Made by a program: the position numbers and the translations under genes
Part shown: piece by piece, positions 15,922-25,153 of the stretch
Position numbering within the stretch: position 1 is the first letter of the stretch
How the letters are laid out: each line of letters begins with the position of its first letter
NCBI RefSeq assembly: GCF_036881715.1
Contig: NZ_JBAKBF010000001.1
Coordinates: 248,001 to 312,000, forward strand
Origin: Pannonibacter anstelovis
GTDB taxonomy: Bacteria; Pseudomonadota; Alphaproteobacteria; Rhizobiales; Stappiaceae
DNA length: 64,000 nucleotides
Direction: 5' to 3'
Notes under the pieces: generated by a model
What the model was told of the DNA's origin: nothing
Databases searched by the model: none
Seen by the model: only the letters and a program-made list of their open reading frames with translations

Positions 15922-16644
15922 TCAGGCTGTCTTCAGCCCCAGCGAAGACAGCACCAGCCCACAGACTGTCTCTGCCGCCCCTTCGCGGAACTCAGGGTCT
16001 TCCAGCGACTTGCCCGTCACCATACGGATCTGGGTTTCGAAATCGGCATAGTGCTGGGTCATGGCCCAGATCATGAAGATGAGATGCACCGGGTCAGCGG
16101 GCCGGATCAGCCCCTTGTCCATCCAGTGCCGGATGACGCCGGCCTTCTCGCGCACCAGCTCCTTCAGATCCTCCTCCAGCACCTTGCGGATGCGCGGGGC
16201 ACCCTGCAACACTTCGTTGGCAAAGAGGCGGGAGGCTTCCGGCAAATCCGCAGACATTTGCAGCTTCTGGCGGATATAGGCGGTCAGCTCCGCTGCCGGA
16301 TCGCCCGCGGGATCAAGACGGCGCAAGGGGGCTAGCCACACATCGAGAATATAGGCGAGCACAGCCTCGTAGATCTCTGTTTTGGAGCGGAAATAGTAGA
16401 GCAGGTTCGACTTGGACATGCCCGCTCCGCCTGCGATGGCGTCCAGCGTCGCGCCGGAAAAGCCAAGGCGGGAGAACTCGGCCAGCGCAGCATCCAGAAG
16501 GCGGCTGCGGTTCAACTCCTGGATGCGGCTGAGGTTTCCATCCTCGTTCTGCGCGGCAGCTCCCGTGCTTCTGGCCGTGCGGGTGCGCGGGCGCGGCGTG
16601 CGGTTGCGCGCCGGGGGATGGCCGGAAGAAGTCTGGTCCGTCAT
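15922..16644 (-). CDS. rutR: RutR-like TetR regulator of pyrimidine catabolism
   Basis: A 240-residue TetR-family protein strongly resembling RutR, the uracil/thymine-responsive regulator. Matching regions include SKSNLLYYFRSKTEIYEAVL, ILDVWLAPLRRLDP, EASRLFANEVLQGAP and HLIFMIWAMTQHYADFETQI. The first 35 residues are a basic, Pro/Thr-rich extension. It overlaps the upstream TetR gene by 4 bases and sits beside genes of the reductive pyrimidine pathway. Two sites fitting the RutR consensus lie at 17403-17449. It should repress the locus and be released by uracil or thymine (known for RutR; inferred here). Confidence 0.85.
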   Translation of the reverse strand: MTDQTSSGHPPARNRTPRPRTRTARSTGAAAQNEDGNLSRIQELNRSRLLDAALAEFSRLGFSGATLDAIAGGAGMSKSNLLYYFRSKTEIYEAVLAYILDVWLAPLRRLDPAGDPAAELTAYIRQKLQMSADLPEASRLFANEVLQGAPRIRKVLEEDLKELVREKAGVIRHWMDKGLIRPADPVHLIFMIWAMTQHYADFETQIRMVTGKSLEDPEFREGAAETVCGLVLSSLGLKTA

Positions 16645-17309
16645 GCGGGGCTGTCTCCACCCTCTGCCCTGGCGCCAGCCTTGGGCCTTATTCCGACGCC
16701 CGATAGCACGATTCGCACCACGTTCTCCCGGGCGGTGGCGAACTGCTCGTCAGACAAAGGTGCTCCGCCGTTCAGCGTCTCTACCTGATGGATGAAGTCC
16801 GCATAATGCTGGGTCGTGGCCCAGATCATGTAGAGCAGCGTGCGCGGGTCCACCGGGTCCATCCGCCCTTCGGCTACCCATCTGTCGATGACCGCAATAC
16901 GGCTCGCGGTCCAGTCGCGCAAGGTGGTCTCCAGATAGTCCTGGATGACCGGTGCCCGGTGCAGGATTTCGTTGGCCCAGACCTTCGAGCCCATGGGATG
17001 CTGCCGGGAAATGTCCATCTTGGTGGTGATGTAGCGGGTCAGCGCCTCTTCCGGGTCCTCGCAGTCATCGAAGGAGTTGGCAGCGTCGAGCCAGATCGTG
17101 AAGATGTTTTCCACCACCTGCCGGTACAGCGCTTCCTTGGTGGCGAAATAATAGTGCAGGTTTGCCTTCGGGATGCCCGCCCGTGCCGCGATCATGCCCG
17201 TGGTTGCCCCACGGTAGCCATGTTCGGCAAACACGGTTTCGGCGGCCTCCAGGATTGCCCGTTCGGTCTCCGCCCGTGCGGCGCTCCGGCTGGATGGTTT
17301 GCGCTCCAT
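16641..17309 (-). CDS. Second RutR-type TetR regulator
   Basis: A 222-residue TetR-family regulator paralogous to the preceding RutR-like protein. It shares IPKANLHYYFATKEALYRQV, VWANEILHRAPVIQDYLE and LLYMIWATTQHYADFIHQVE. The start at 17309 (MERKPSSR) has a G-rich ribosome site upstream; extension to 17363 would add unrelated residues. It is first in the minus-strand pair and overlaps the rutR-like gene by 4 bases. Tandem RutR-family regulators may divide control of pyrimidine and beta-amino-acid steps, but which one binds the nearby boxes cannot be told from sequence. Confidence 0.8.
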   Translation of the reverse strand: MERKPSSRSAARAETERAILEAAETVFAEHGYRGATTGMIAARAGIPKANLHYYFATKEALYRQVVENIFTIWLDAANSFDDCEDPEEALTRYITTKMDISRQHPMGSKVWANEILHRAPVIQDYLETTLRDWTASRIAVIDRWVAEGRMDPVDPRTLLYMIWATTQHYADFIHQVETLNGGAPLSDEQFATARENVVRIVLSGVGIRPKAGARAEGGDSPA

Positions 17310-17402
17310 TCGCCCCCGCTTCCGTGTTGAACGATGCCACCCGCATGTTGCGGTGCGGCGCATCCGTGATCAGATTTTCATCCTGCCGATGAAATTATCA
17401 TC

Positions 17403-17418
17403 TTGACCGTCTGGTCAA
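17403..17418. promoter_or_regulatory. RutR-type box 1
   Basis: TTGACCGTCTGGTCAA, a perfect inverted repeat of TTGACC with a four-base centre. It differs at one base from the E. coli RutR consensus TTGACCANNTGGTCAA. It lies upstream of both the minus-strand regulators and the plus-strand transaminase gene. Confidence 0.8.
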
Positions 17419-17433
17419 GGATTCATACGCTCC

Positions 17434-17449
17434 TTGACCAATTGGTCAG
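17434..17449. promoter_or_regulatory. RutR-type box 2
   Basis: TTGACCAATTGGTCAG matches TTGACCANNTGGTCAA at all but the last base. It is centred 31 bp from box 1, close to three helical turns, so two dimers could bind on the same face. Confidence 0.8.
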
Positions 17450-17729
17450 GTTTCTTTCGGGTTCTCTCAAAGGGCCTGACCGTCAAAAGACAAGATCCCG
17501 CACAGGGCATATCCAGAGATCGACCGGCCCGCACGCAGCAAGAAGACTGCGGCAGGCCAAGAAGGGAACAGCGCAGGTGCAAAATCGCAAGACGATGACG
17601 GACAAGCGTGCCCGGCACTGCTAGGCTCACCTTACCCGTGTTCGCCTGAAGCCGAACCCGTGTGCAAGTTTGCTGCAGCCACGACCGTGTATCCGTGCCA
17701 AATCGGGCCGGAACCGGCAAGGAGGAACT

Positions 17730-19064
17730 ATGTCTGACAAGGCCGCGTCCGCTGCCATTCCCAACAATCTGGAAGCCTTCTGGATGCCGTTCACGGCGAA
17801 CCGCCAGTTCAAGAAGGCGCCGCGCATGTTCGTCGCGGCCAAGGACATGCATTACACCACGGCCGAGGGCAACAAGGTGCTGGACGGCACGGCCGGCCTG
17901 TGGTGCTGCAACGCGGGCCATTCCCGCCCGCGCATCGTCGAAGCGGTTCAGAAGCAGATCGCCGAGCTGGACTATGCGCCGGCGTTCCAGATGGGTCACC
18001 CCAAGGCCTTCGAGCTGGCAGCCCGCCTTGCCGCCATGCTGCCCTCGCCGATGGACCACGTGTTCTTCACCAACTCCGGCTCTGAAAGCGTCGATACGGC
18101 GCTGAAGATCGCACTTGCCTATCAGCGCGCCATCGGCCAGGGCTCCCGCACCCGCCTCATTGGCCGCGAGCGCGGCTATCACGGCGTCGGCTTCGGCGGC
18201 ATTTCCGTTGGCGGCATCGTCAACAACCGCAAGCATTTCGGCACCATGCTGAATGGCGTCGATCACATCCGCCACACCCATGACCCCGTCCGCAACGCCT
18301 TCTCGCGCGGCGAGCCGGAGCATGGCGCGGAGTTTGCCGATGATCTGATCAAGGTCATCCAGCTGCATGATCCCTCAACCATCGCTGCCGTCATCGTTGA
18401 GCCAGTGGCCGGGTCCACGGGTGTTCTGATCCCGCCGAAGGGCTACCTCAAGCGCCTGCGCGAGCTTTGCACCCAGCATGGCATCCTGCTGATCTTCGAT
18501 GAGGTGATCACCGGTTTTGGCCGTATCGGCACGCCGTTCGCCGCCGAATATTTCGACGTGATGCCGGACATGATCACCACGGCCAAGGGCATCACCTCGG
18601 GCGTCATTCCGATGGGCGCCGTGTTCTGCACCAAGCAGATCTACGAGACCTTCATGACCGGCCCCGATCACATGATCGAGCTGTTCCACGGCTACACCTA
18701 CTCGGCCCATCCGGTCGCCTGTGCCGCAGCCCTTGCCACCCTCGACACCTACGAGGAAGAGGGCCTTTTGACCCGCGCAGCCGATCTTGCCTCCTACTGG
18801 GAAGCGGCGGTGCACTCGCTGAAGGACTGCCCGCACGTGATCGACATCCGCAACCTTGGCCTCATCGGCGCCATTGAGCTGGAATCGATCCCCGGCGAGC
18901 CGACCAAACGCGCCTTCTCCGCCTTCCTGAAGGCCTATGAGGACGGCATTCTGATCCGCACCACAAGCGACATCATCGCCCTGTCGCCGCCGCTGATCAT
19001 CTCGAAGGAGCAGATCGACGAGCTGTTCGGCAAGCTGCGCAAGGTGCTGGAAAACAATATCTGA
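17730..19064 (+). CDS. Omega-amino acid:pyruvate transaminase
   Basis: A 444-residue class III aminotransferase. The PLP lysine is Lys286 (ITTAKGITSG), Asp257 (IFDEVITGFG) contacts the pyridine nitrogen, and the cofactor loop FFTNSGSESVDTALK is present. The N-terminal WMPFTANRQFKKAPR resembles beta-alanine:pyruvate transaminases. In this locus it would convert beta-alanine or 3-aminoisobutyrate, the end products of uracil and thymine reduction, to the semialdehydes used by MmsA. AGGAGG precedes the ATG at 17730. It is the first gene of the degradative operon. Confidence 0.9.
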   Translation: MSDKAASAAIPNNLEAFWMPFTANRQFKKAPRMFVAAKDMHYTTAEGNKVLDGTAGLWCCNAGHSRPRIVEAVQKQIAELDYAPAFQMGHPKAFELAARLAAMLPSPMDHVFFTNSGSESVDTALKIALAYQRAIGQGSRTRLIGRERGYHGVGFGGISVGGIVNNRKHFGTMLNGVDHIRHTHDPVRNAFSRGEPEHGAEFADDLIKVIQLHDPSTIAAVIVEPVAGSTGVLIPPKGYLKRLRELCTQHGILLIFDEVITGFGRIGTPFAAEYFDVMPDMITTAKGITSGVIPMGAVFCTKQIYETFMTGPDHMIELFHGYTYSAHPVACAAALATLDTYEEEGLLTRAADLASYWEAAVHSLKDCPHVIDIRNLGLIGAIELESIPGEPTKRAFSAFLKAYEDGILIRTTSDIIALSPPLIISKEQIDELFGKLRKVLENNI

Positions 19065-19073
19065 CGAAGCCTT

Positions 19074-19103
19074 GCGTCAGGGCGGGACCGCCTGCCCTGA
19101 CGC
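19074..19103 (+). terminator. Hairpin between transaminase and mmsA
   Basis: A perfect 10-bp stem, GCGTCAGGGC against GCCCTGACGC, 9 bp after the transaminase stop, with a 10-base loop. No T-run follows, so it is more likely an mRNA-stabilising or processing hairpin than a full terminator. Confidence 0.45.
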
Positions 19104-19196
19104 TCCACAAATGCCCCGCACACACGACAAGACCAAGCCAGACCGCCGCCAGCCCCTCACTTGCGCGCCCAAAGGCAGAACCCGGAAACGCGACCC

Positions 19197-20693
<1,497 letters not shown>

Positions 20694-20747
20694 GGCAGGC
20701 AGAGAGGCCCCCACCCGCCAGCGGCGCAATTTTCAAGGCAGAGCACG

Positions 20748-21998
20748 ATGACAACACTCGGACAGAACCTGAAGATCAACCCGGACCGGCTGTGGGACAG
20801 CCTGATGGACATGGCCAAGATCGGTCCGGGCATCGCGGGCGGCAACAACCGCCAGACCCTGACGGATGCCGATGCCGAGGGACGCAGGCTGTTCCAGTCC
20901 TGGTGCGAGGACGCAGGCCTGACCATGGGCGTCGACAAGATGGGCACCATGTTCATGACCCGGCCGGGCACCGATCCGGACGCCCTGCCCGTCTATGTGG
21001 GCTCGCACCTCGACACCCAGCCGACCGGCGGCAAATATGACGGGGTGCTCGGCGTTCTGGCCGGGCTGGAGCTGGTGCGCACGCTGAATGATCTCAGCAT
21101 CAAGACGAAGCATCCCATCGTTGTCACCAACTGGGCCAACGAGGAAGGCGCCCGCTTTGCCCCCGCCATGCTGGCGTCCGGCGTTTTCGCCGGTGTGCAC
21201 AGCCTTGACTATGCCTATGGCCGCAAGGACCCGGAGGGCAAGACCTATGGCGATGAGCTGAAGCGCATCGGCTGGGTTGGTGAGGAAGAGGTGGGTGCCC
21301 GCAAGATGCACGCCTATTACGAGCTGCACATCGAACAAGGACCGATACTGGAGGCCGAAGGCAAGCAGATCGGCGTCGTCACCCATTGCCAGGGCCTGTG
21401 GTGGCTGGAATTCACCCTGACGGGCCGCGAGGCGCACACCGGCTCCACGCCGATGAACCTGCGCGTCAACGCCGGTCTTGCCATGGCGCGCATTCTGGAG
21501 ATGGTCCAGAGCGTTGCCATGGACCATCAGCCGGGGGCCGTTGGCGGCGTCGGTCAGGTGTTCTTCTCGCCCAACTCCCGCAACGTGCTGCCCGGTCAGG
21601 TGGTCTTCACTGTCGATATCCGCACACCCGACCTTGCCAAACTCACCGCCATGCGCGCCCGCATCGAGGCGGAAGCCGCCACCATCTGCGAGGCGCTCGG
21701 CGTCGGCTGTTCGGTGGAGGCGGTCGGCCATTTCGATCCGGTGACCTTCGACCCGAAACTCGTCTCCAGCGTGCGCTCCGCCGCCGAACGGCTCGGCTAC
21801 AGCCACATGAACATCATTTCGGGCGCAGGCCATGACGCCTGCTGGGCCGCCAAGGTCGCCCCGGCCACCATGATCATGTGCCCCTGCGTGGGCGGTCTCT
21901 CGCATAACGAGGCGGAGGAGATTTCCAAGGAATGGGCAGGCGCGGGGTGCGATGTTCTGTTGCACGCGGTGCTGGAGACGGCGGAGGTCGTGGGGTGA
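20748..21998 (+). CDS. Zn-dependent N-carbamoyl amidohydrolase (beta-ureidopropionase role)
   Basis: A 416-residue M20-type amidohydrolase of the HyuC/AmaB/allantoate amidohydrolase group. Metal-binding segments are GSHLDTQPTGGKYDGVLG (His, Asp), WANEEGARFAPAM (Glu pair), ELHIEQGPILE (His) and SGAGHDACWAA (His). In this locus it most likely hydrolyses N-carbamoyl-beta-alanine and N-carbamoyl-3-aminoisobutyrate, the products of dihydropyrimidinase, to the beta-amino acid, CO2 and ammonia (inference from context). It lies 54 bp after mmsA. Confidence 0.88.
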   Translation: MTTLGQNLKINPDRLWDSLMDMAKIGPGIAGGNNRQTLTDADAEGRRLFQSWCEDAGLTMGVDKMGTMFMTRPGTDPDALPVYVGSHLDTQPTGGKYDGVLGVLAGLELVRTLNDLSIKTKHPIVVTNWANEEGARFAPAMLASGVFAGVHSLDYAYGRKDPEGKTYGDELKRIGWVGEEEVGARKMHAYYELHIEQGPILEAEGKQIGVVTHCQGLWWLEFTLTGREAHTGSTPMNLRVNAGLAMARILEMVQSVAMDHQPGAVGGVGQVFFSPNSRNVLPGQVVFTVDIRTPDLAKLTAMRARIEAEAATICEALGVGCSVEAVGHFDPVTFDPKLVSSVRSAAERLGYSHMNIISGAGHDACWAAKVAPATMIMCPCVGGLSHNEAEEISKEWAGAGCDVLLHAVLETAEVVG

Positions 21999-22039
21999 GG
22001 CTTGGCTCCCTGCTCCCGCTGAACGCCCCGTTTCTCTCC

Positions 22040-22092
22040 ATCGTCATCCCGGACGCAGCGAAGCGGAGATCCGGGACCGGTGAGCCGGGGCC
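22040..22092 (+). repeat. Left inverted repeat of the GIY-YIG cassette
   Basis: Starts ATCGTCATCCCGGACGCAGC and ends in GGTGAGCCGGGGCC. It contains an internal TCCCGGA/TCCGGGA stem. The reverse complement of 22408-22459 matches it over about 50 bp with a few differences in the loop. Confidence 0.8.
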
Positions 22093-22119
22093 TGAGTTGA
22101 CTGGAGGACGGAACGGACA

Positions 22120-22407
22120 ATGCCCGCATGGGTCTACATCATGGCATCAAGGCCATATGAAACACTCTACACGGGCGTAACCGCAGATTTGACAAGACGG
22201 GTTTACGAGCACCGCGAAGGACAGGTTGAAGGCTTCACGGAGCAGTACGGCATCAAGTCGCTCGTTTGGTTTCAGGAGTTTGCCACGATGAATGAAGCGA
22301 TTGCGATGGAAAAGAAGATCAAACGCTGGCAGCGGCAGTGGAAGTTCGACCTGATCGAGAAGGGCAATCCGCAATGGCGTGATCTTTATCCAGATCTCAA
22401 CCGGTAG
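22120..22407 (+). CDS. Small GIY-YIG nuclease-domain protein
   Basis: A 95-residue single-domain GIY-YIG protein of the UvrC N-terminal/YhbQ-like type. Active-site elements are VYIM and LYTGVT (in place of GIY and YIG), Arg in LTRRVYEHREG, Glu in AIAMEKKIKRW and Asn in EKGNPQWRDLY, so it looks catalytically competent. TGGAGG precedes the ATG. It is bounded by ~50-bp inverted repeats, the right one starting directly after its stop codon, and it sits between the carbamoylase and GNAT genes of the pyrimidine locus. The cellular role of these small proteins is not settled; the repeat frame suggests a mobile or repeat-associated unit. Confidence 0.85.
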   Translation: MPAWVYIMASRPYETLYTGVTADLTRRVYEHREGQVEGFTEQYGIKSLVWFQEFATMNEAIAMEKKIKRWQRQWKFDLIEKGNPQWRDLYPDLNR

Positions 22408-22459
22408 CACCTCGGCTCACCGGTCCCGGATCTGCGCTGCGCTTGTCCGGGATGACGAT
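22408..22459 (-). repeat. Right inverted repeat of the GIY-YIG cassette
   Basis: Read on the minus strand it starts ATCGTCATCCCGGACAAGCG and ends GGTGAGCCGAGGTG, matching the left copy. It abuts the GIY-YIG stop codon with no gap. Confidence 0.8.
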
Positions 22460-22502
22460 CGAGAGGGTGGAAGTCCATTACTCGAACCAAAGAAAGCACC
22501 GC

Positions 22503-22973
22503 ATGACACCGCTGCGCATCGCCATCGAGACACCTGACCAGCCCGAAGTTCTGGAGCTTTTGGCTCAGTCGGATGCTTATGCGGACAGTCTCTATCCGCC
22601 GGAGGGCAATTTCGGCTCGCCGCTTGAGGATCTGATGCAAGCTGACGTGGATTTCATCGTTGTGCGCAAGGCGGATGGTGAGGCGATCGGCTGCGGAGCG
22701 GTGAAGTGGTTTGAAGAAGGCAGTGGCGAGCTGAAGCGCATTTTCGTTGATCCGGCAGCGCGCGGCATGGGCGCCGGGCGGGCGCTGATGGAAAAGCTGG
22801 AGAATCTGGCGCGGGAGCGCGGCGTGCTGCAGCTGTATCTGGAAACGGGCGAGCTCAATGTGGAGGCCGTGCGCATGTACAAGGCTTTCGGTTATGCACC
22901 TTGCGGGCCGTTCGGGCCTTATGAGGCCAATCCCTACAGCCTGTTCATGAGCCGGAGTATCGAGAAAAACTGA
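22503..22973 (+). CDS. GNAT family N-acetyltransferase
   Basis: A 156-residue GNAT acetyltransferase. The acetyl-CoA loop is VDPAARGMGAGRALMEKLEN (R-x-x-G-x-G), followed by the LYLETGELNVEAVRMYKAFGY segment in which LETG, N and the Tyr/Phe pair are typical of small amine or amino-acid acetylases. The ATG at 22503 follows the right GIY-YIG repeat by 43 bp; an upstream in-frame start would lie inside that repeat. It lies between pathway genes, so it may acetylate a pathway amine, but this is guesswork. Confidence 0.82.
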   Translation: MTPLRIAIETPDQPEVLELLAQSDAYADSLYPPEGNFGSPLEDLMQADVDFIVVRKADGEAIGCGAVKWFEEGSGELKRIFVDPAARGMGAGRALMEKLENLARERGVLQLYLETGELNVEAVRMYKAFGYAPCGPFGPYEANPYSLFMSRSIEKN

Positions 22974-23042
22974 CATAAAGACAGCCGCCGGATGCTCCGC
23001 AACAAGGCGCAACGGCGCGGAAACGGAAAAAGGGGAACAGAC

Positions 23043-24500
23043 ATGGCAAGCACTGTGATCAAGGGCGGAACCGTGGTGACCGCCGACCTCACTTACGAGG
23101 CCGATGTGAAGGTCGAGGGCGGCAGGATCACCGAGATCGGCAGGAACCTCTCCGGCGATACCGTGCTGGATGCCACGGGTTGCTATGTCATGCCGGGCGG
23201 CATTGATCCGCATACCCACCTCGAGATGCCCTTCATGGGCACCTATTCCGCCGATGACTTCGACAGCGGCACCCGCGCGGCGCTTGCCGGCGGCACAACG
23301 ATGGTTGTGGATTTTGCCCTGCCCTCGCCCGGCCAGTCGCTGCTGGAGGCGCTGTCCATGTGGGACAACAAGTCCACCCGCGCCCATTGCGACTATTCCT
23401 TCCACATGGCCATCACCTGGTGGGGCGAAACGGTCTTCAACGAGATGGAGACCGTTGTCCGCGAAAGGGGCATCAACACCTTCAAGCACTTCATGGCCTA
23501 CAAGGGCGCGCTGATGGTGAATGACGACGAGATGTTCGCCTCGTTCCAGCGCTGCGCCGAACTGGGCGCCCTGCCGCTTGTCCATGCGGAAAACGGCGAC
23601 GTGGTCGCCTCGCTGCAGCAAAAGCTGCTGGCTGAAGGCAACAACGGGCCGGAGGCGCATGCCTATTCCCGCCCGCCGGAAGTGGAAGGCGAGGCCACCA
23701 ACCGCGCCATCATGATTGCCGACATGGCCGGCGTGCCGGTCTATATCGTCCACACGTCGTCCGAACAGGCGCATGAGGCCATCCGCCGGGCCCGCCAGAA
23801 CGGCATCCGCGCCTATGGCGAGCCGCTGATCCAGCACCTGACGCTGGATGACAGCGAGTACCGCCACCCCGACTGGGACCACGCCGCCCGCCGGGTGATG
23901 AGCCCGCCGTTCCGCGACAGGAAGCACCAGGACAGCCTCTGGGCCGGGCTTGCTTCCGGCTCGCTGCAGGTGGTGGCGACGGACCACTGCGCCTTCACGT
24001 CAGAACAAAAGCGCTTCGGCATCGGCGACTTCACCAAGATCCCGAATGGTACCGGCGGCCTGGAAGACCGCATGCCCATGCTCTGGACTTACGGCGTTGC
24101 AACGGGCCGGCTGACGATGAACGAATTCGTCGCCGTCACCTCCACCAACATCGCCAAGATCATGAACATGTATCCGAAAAAGGGCGCCATTCTTGTGGGC
24201 GCGGATGCGGATATCGTGGTCTGGGACCCGGCCAAGGAAAAGACCATTTCCGCCGCCAGCCAGCAGTCGGCCATCGACTACAACGTCTTCGAAGGCAAGA
24301 AGGTGAAGGGCCTGCCCCGCTACACCCTCACCCGCGGCCGTGTCGCCGTGGAAGACGGCACTGTGCGCCCGCAGGAAGGCCACGGCCAGTTCGTCAAGCG
24401 TGAGCCCTATCAGGCGGTCAACAAGGCGCTGTCCACCTGGAAAGAACTCACCGCCCCCCGCAAGGTGGAACGCACCGGCATTCCGGCGAGCGGGGTGTGA
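23043..24500 (+). CDS. hydA: Dihydropyrimidinase
   Basis: A 485-residue D-hydantoinase/dihydropyrimidinase. All binuclear-metal ligands are present: His57 and His59 (GIDPHTHLEM), carbamylated Lys154 (FMAYKGALMV), His181 (PLVHAENGD), His237 (YIVHTSS) and Asp314 (VVATDHCAF). It opens the ring of 5,6-dihydrouracil or dihydrothymine to the N-carbamoyl-beta-amino acid, which the carbamoylase-type gene upstream can process. GGGGAA lies before the ATG at 23043. The ABC transporter genes follow after a small membrane-protein gene. Confidence 0.93.
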   Translation: MASTVIKGGTVVTADLTYEADVKVEGGRITEIGRNLSGDTVLDATGCYVMPGGIDPHTHLEMPFMGTYSADDFDSGTRAALAGGTTMVVDFALPSPGQSLLEALSMWDNKSTRAHCDYSFHMAITWWGETVFNEMETVVRERGINTFKHFMAYKGALMVNDDEMFASFQRCAELGALPLVHAENGDVVASLQQKLLAEGNNGPEAHAYSRPPEVEGEATNRAIMIADMAGVPVYIVHTSSEQAHEAIRRARQNGIRAYGEPLIQHLTLDDSEYRHPDWDHAARRVMSPPFRDRKHQDSLWAGLASGSLQVVATDHCAFTSEQKRFGIGDFTKIPNGTGGLEDRMPMLWTYGVATGRLTMNEFVAVTSTNIAKIMNMYPKKGAILVGADADIVVWDPAKEKTISAASQQSAIDYNVFEGKKVKGLPRYTLTRGRVAVEDGTVRPQEGHGQFVKREPYQAVNKALSTWKELTAPRKVERTGIPASGV

Positions 24501-24526
24501 GAAACATTTCGTCAGGCTGATGCCTC

Positions 24527-24560
24527 CCAATCCCCCTCCCCCTTGAGGGGAGGGGATTGG
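24527..24560. repeat. Extragenic palindrome CCAATCCCC
   Basis: A 34-bp hairpin: CCAATCCCC, one bulged C, TCCCC, loop CTTGA, then GGGGAGGGGATTGG. It is placed 26 bp after the dihydropyrimidinase stop. With no T-run it is more like an extragenic palindrome than a terminator. It belongs to a different family from the other repeats here. Confidence 0.65.
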
Positions 24561-24652
24561 AAACGCCTTCACGATGCAGGCCGCTTGTCATTGAGAGCAA
24601 GGGATTCGGAATTTTCTTCAAGTCTGGATGTACGGAAGGATGAGGCAGATCG

Positions 24653-25108
24653 ATGATCAAGAGGGGAATACTTGAAGCCTTGCGTTTTCTGGCCACCTGG
24701 CTGGTGGCGTCTGTGCTGGGTTCACTTGTGGCAACGCTGGGCTTTCTGATTGTGTTATTTCTGCAGGAGGCGCCTTTTCTGGAGGGCCGGCCGTGGACAG
24801 ATATTCTTCTTTATCCTTTGCTGACCCTGTTCTTCGCTTCCCTGATGACACCTCTCCCGGCGCTTGTTCTCTATCTGGTTTCCAGGTTTATTCGGGTGAC
24901 TTTGCTAAATTATCTGCTTCTTGGCACCGTCATGGGGGTAATAACGGCCGTAATGACGGCAAGCCTGATGCTGGCGCCAGTGGGTGGTTTCAGCTTCACA
25001 GTGGCATTCGGCGCTGTCTTTCTGATGGTATTTCTGGCCATCTGCCTCCCGGCCAGCATGACCGGCGCACTGGTATTCTACAGACAGGCAAGACAGCACT
25101 CCGCATGA
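24653..25108 (+). CDS. Small integral membrane protein, unknown
   Basis: A 151-residue protein with four predicted membrane helices (around ATWLVASVLGSLVATLGFLI, ILLYPLLTLFFASLMTPLP, LLNYLLLGTVMGVITAVMTA and FTVAFGAVFLMVFLAICLPA). I do not recognise it. It sits between dihydropyrimidinase and the ABC ATPase genes on the same strand, with slightly lower GC than its neighbours. It ends 45 bp before the ATPase start. The position suggests an accessory to transport, but nothing in the sequence shows it. Confidence 0.6.
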   Translation: MIKRGILEALRFLATWLVASVLGSLVATLGFLIVLFLQEAPFLEGRPWTDILLYPLLTLFFASLMTPLPALVLYLVSRFIRVTLLNYLLLGTVMGVITAVMTASLMLAPVGGFSFTVAFGAVFLMVFLAICLPASMTGALVFYRQARQHSA

Positions 25109-25153
25109 CACGGGGAAAATCCGGCGGCGGAGAGGCAGCAACAGCGGGGAACG

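Larger units (their letters stand above)
17310..17729. other. Divergent regulatory region of the pyrimidine locus
   Basis: About 420 bp between the TetR pair and the transaminase gene. It contains the two RutR-type boxes and an inverted repeat TTTCATC/GATGAAA just before them (17383-17401). The segment 17450-17729 shows no convincing gene; the transaminase has its own AGGAGG ribosome site at the right end. Confidence 0.6.

Noticed and set aside
17403..17624. 73-codon plus-strand frame in the divergent regulatory region
   Set aside because: It begins inside a RutR box and encodes a basic, motif-free peptide; the regulatory reading is better supported.
19074..19103. Full Rho-independent terminator between transaminase and mmsA
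   Set aside because: The stem is perfect but no T-run follows, and the adjacent genes belong to one pathway.
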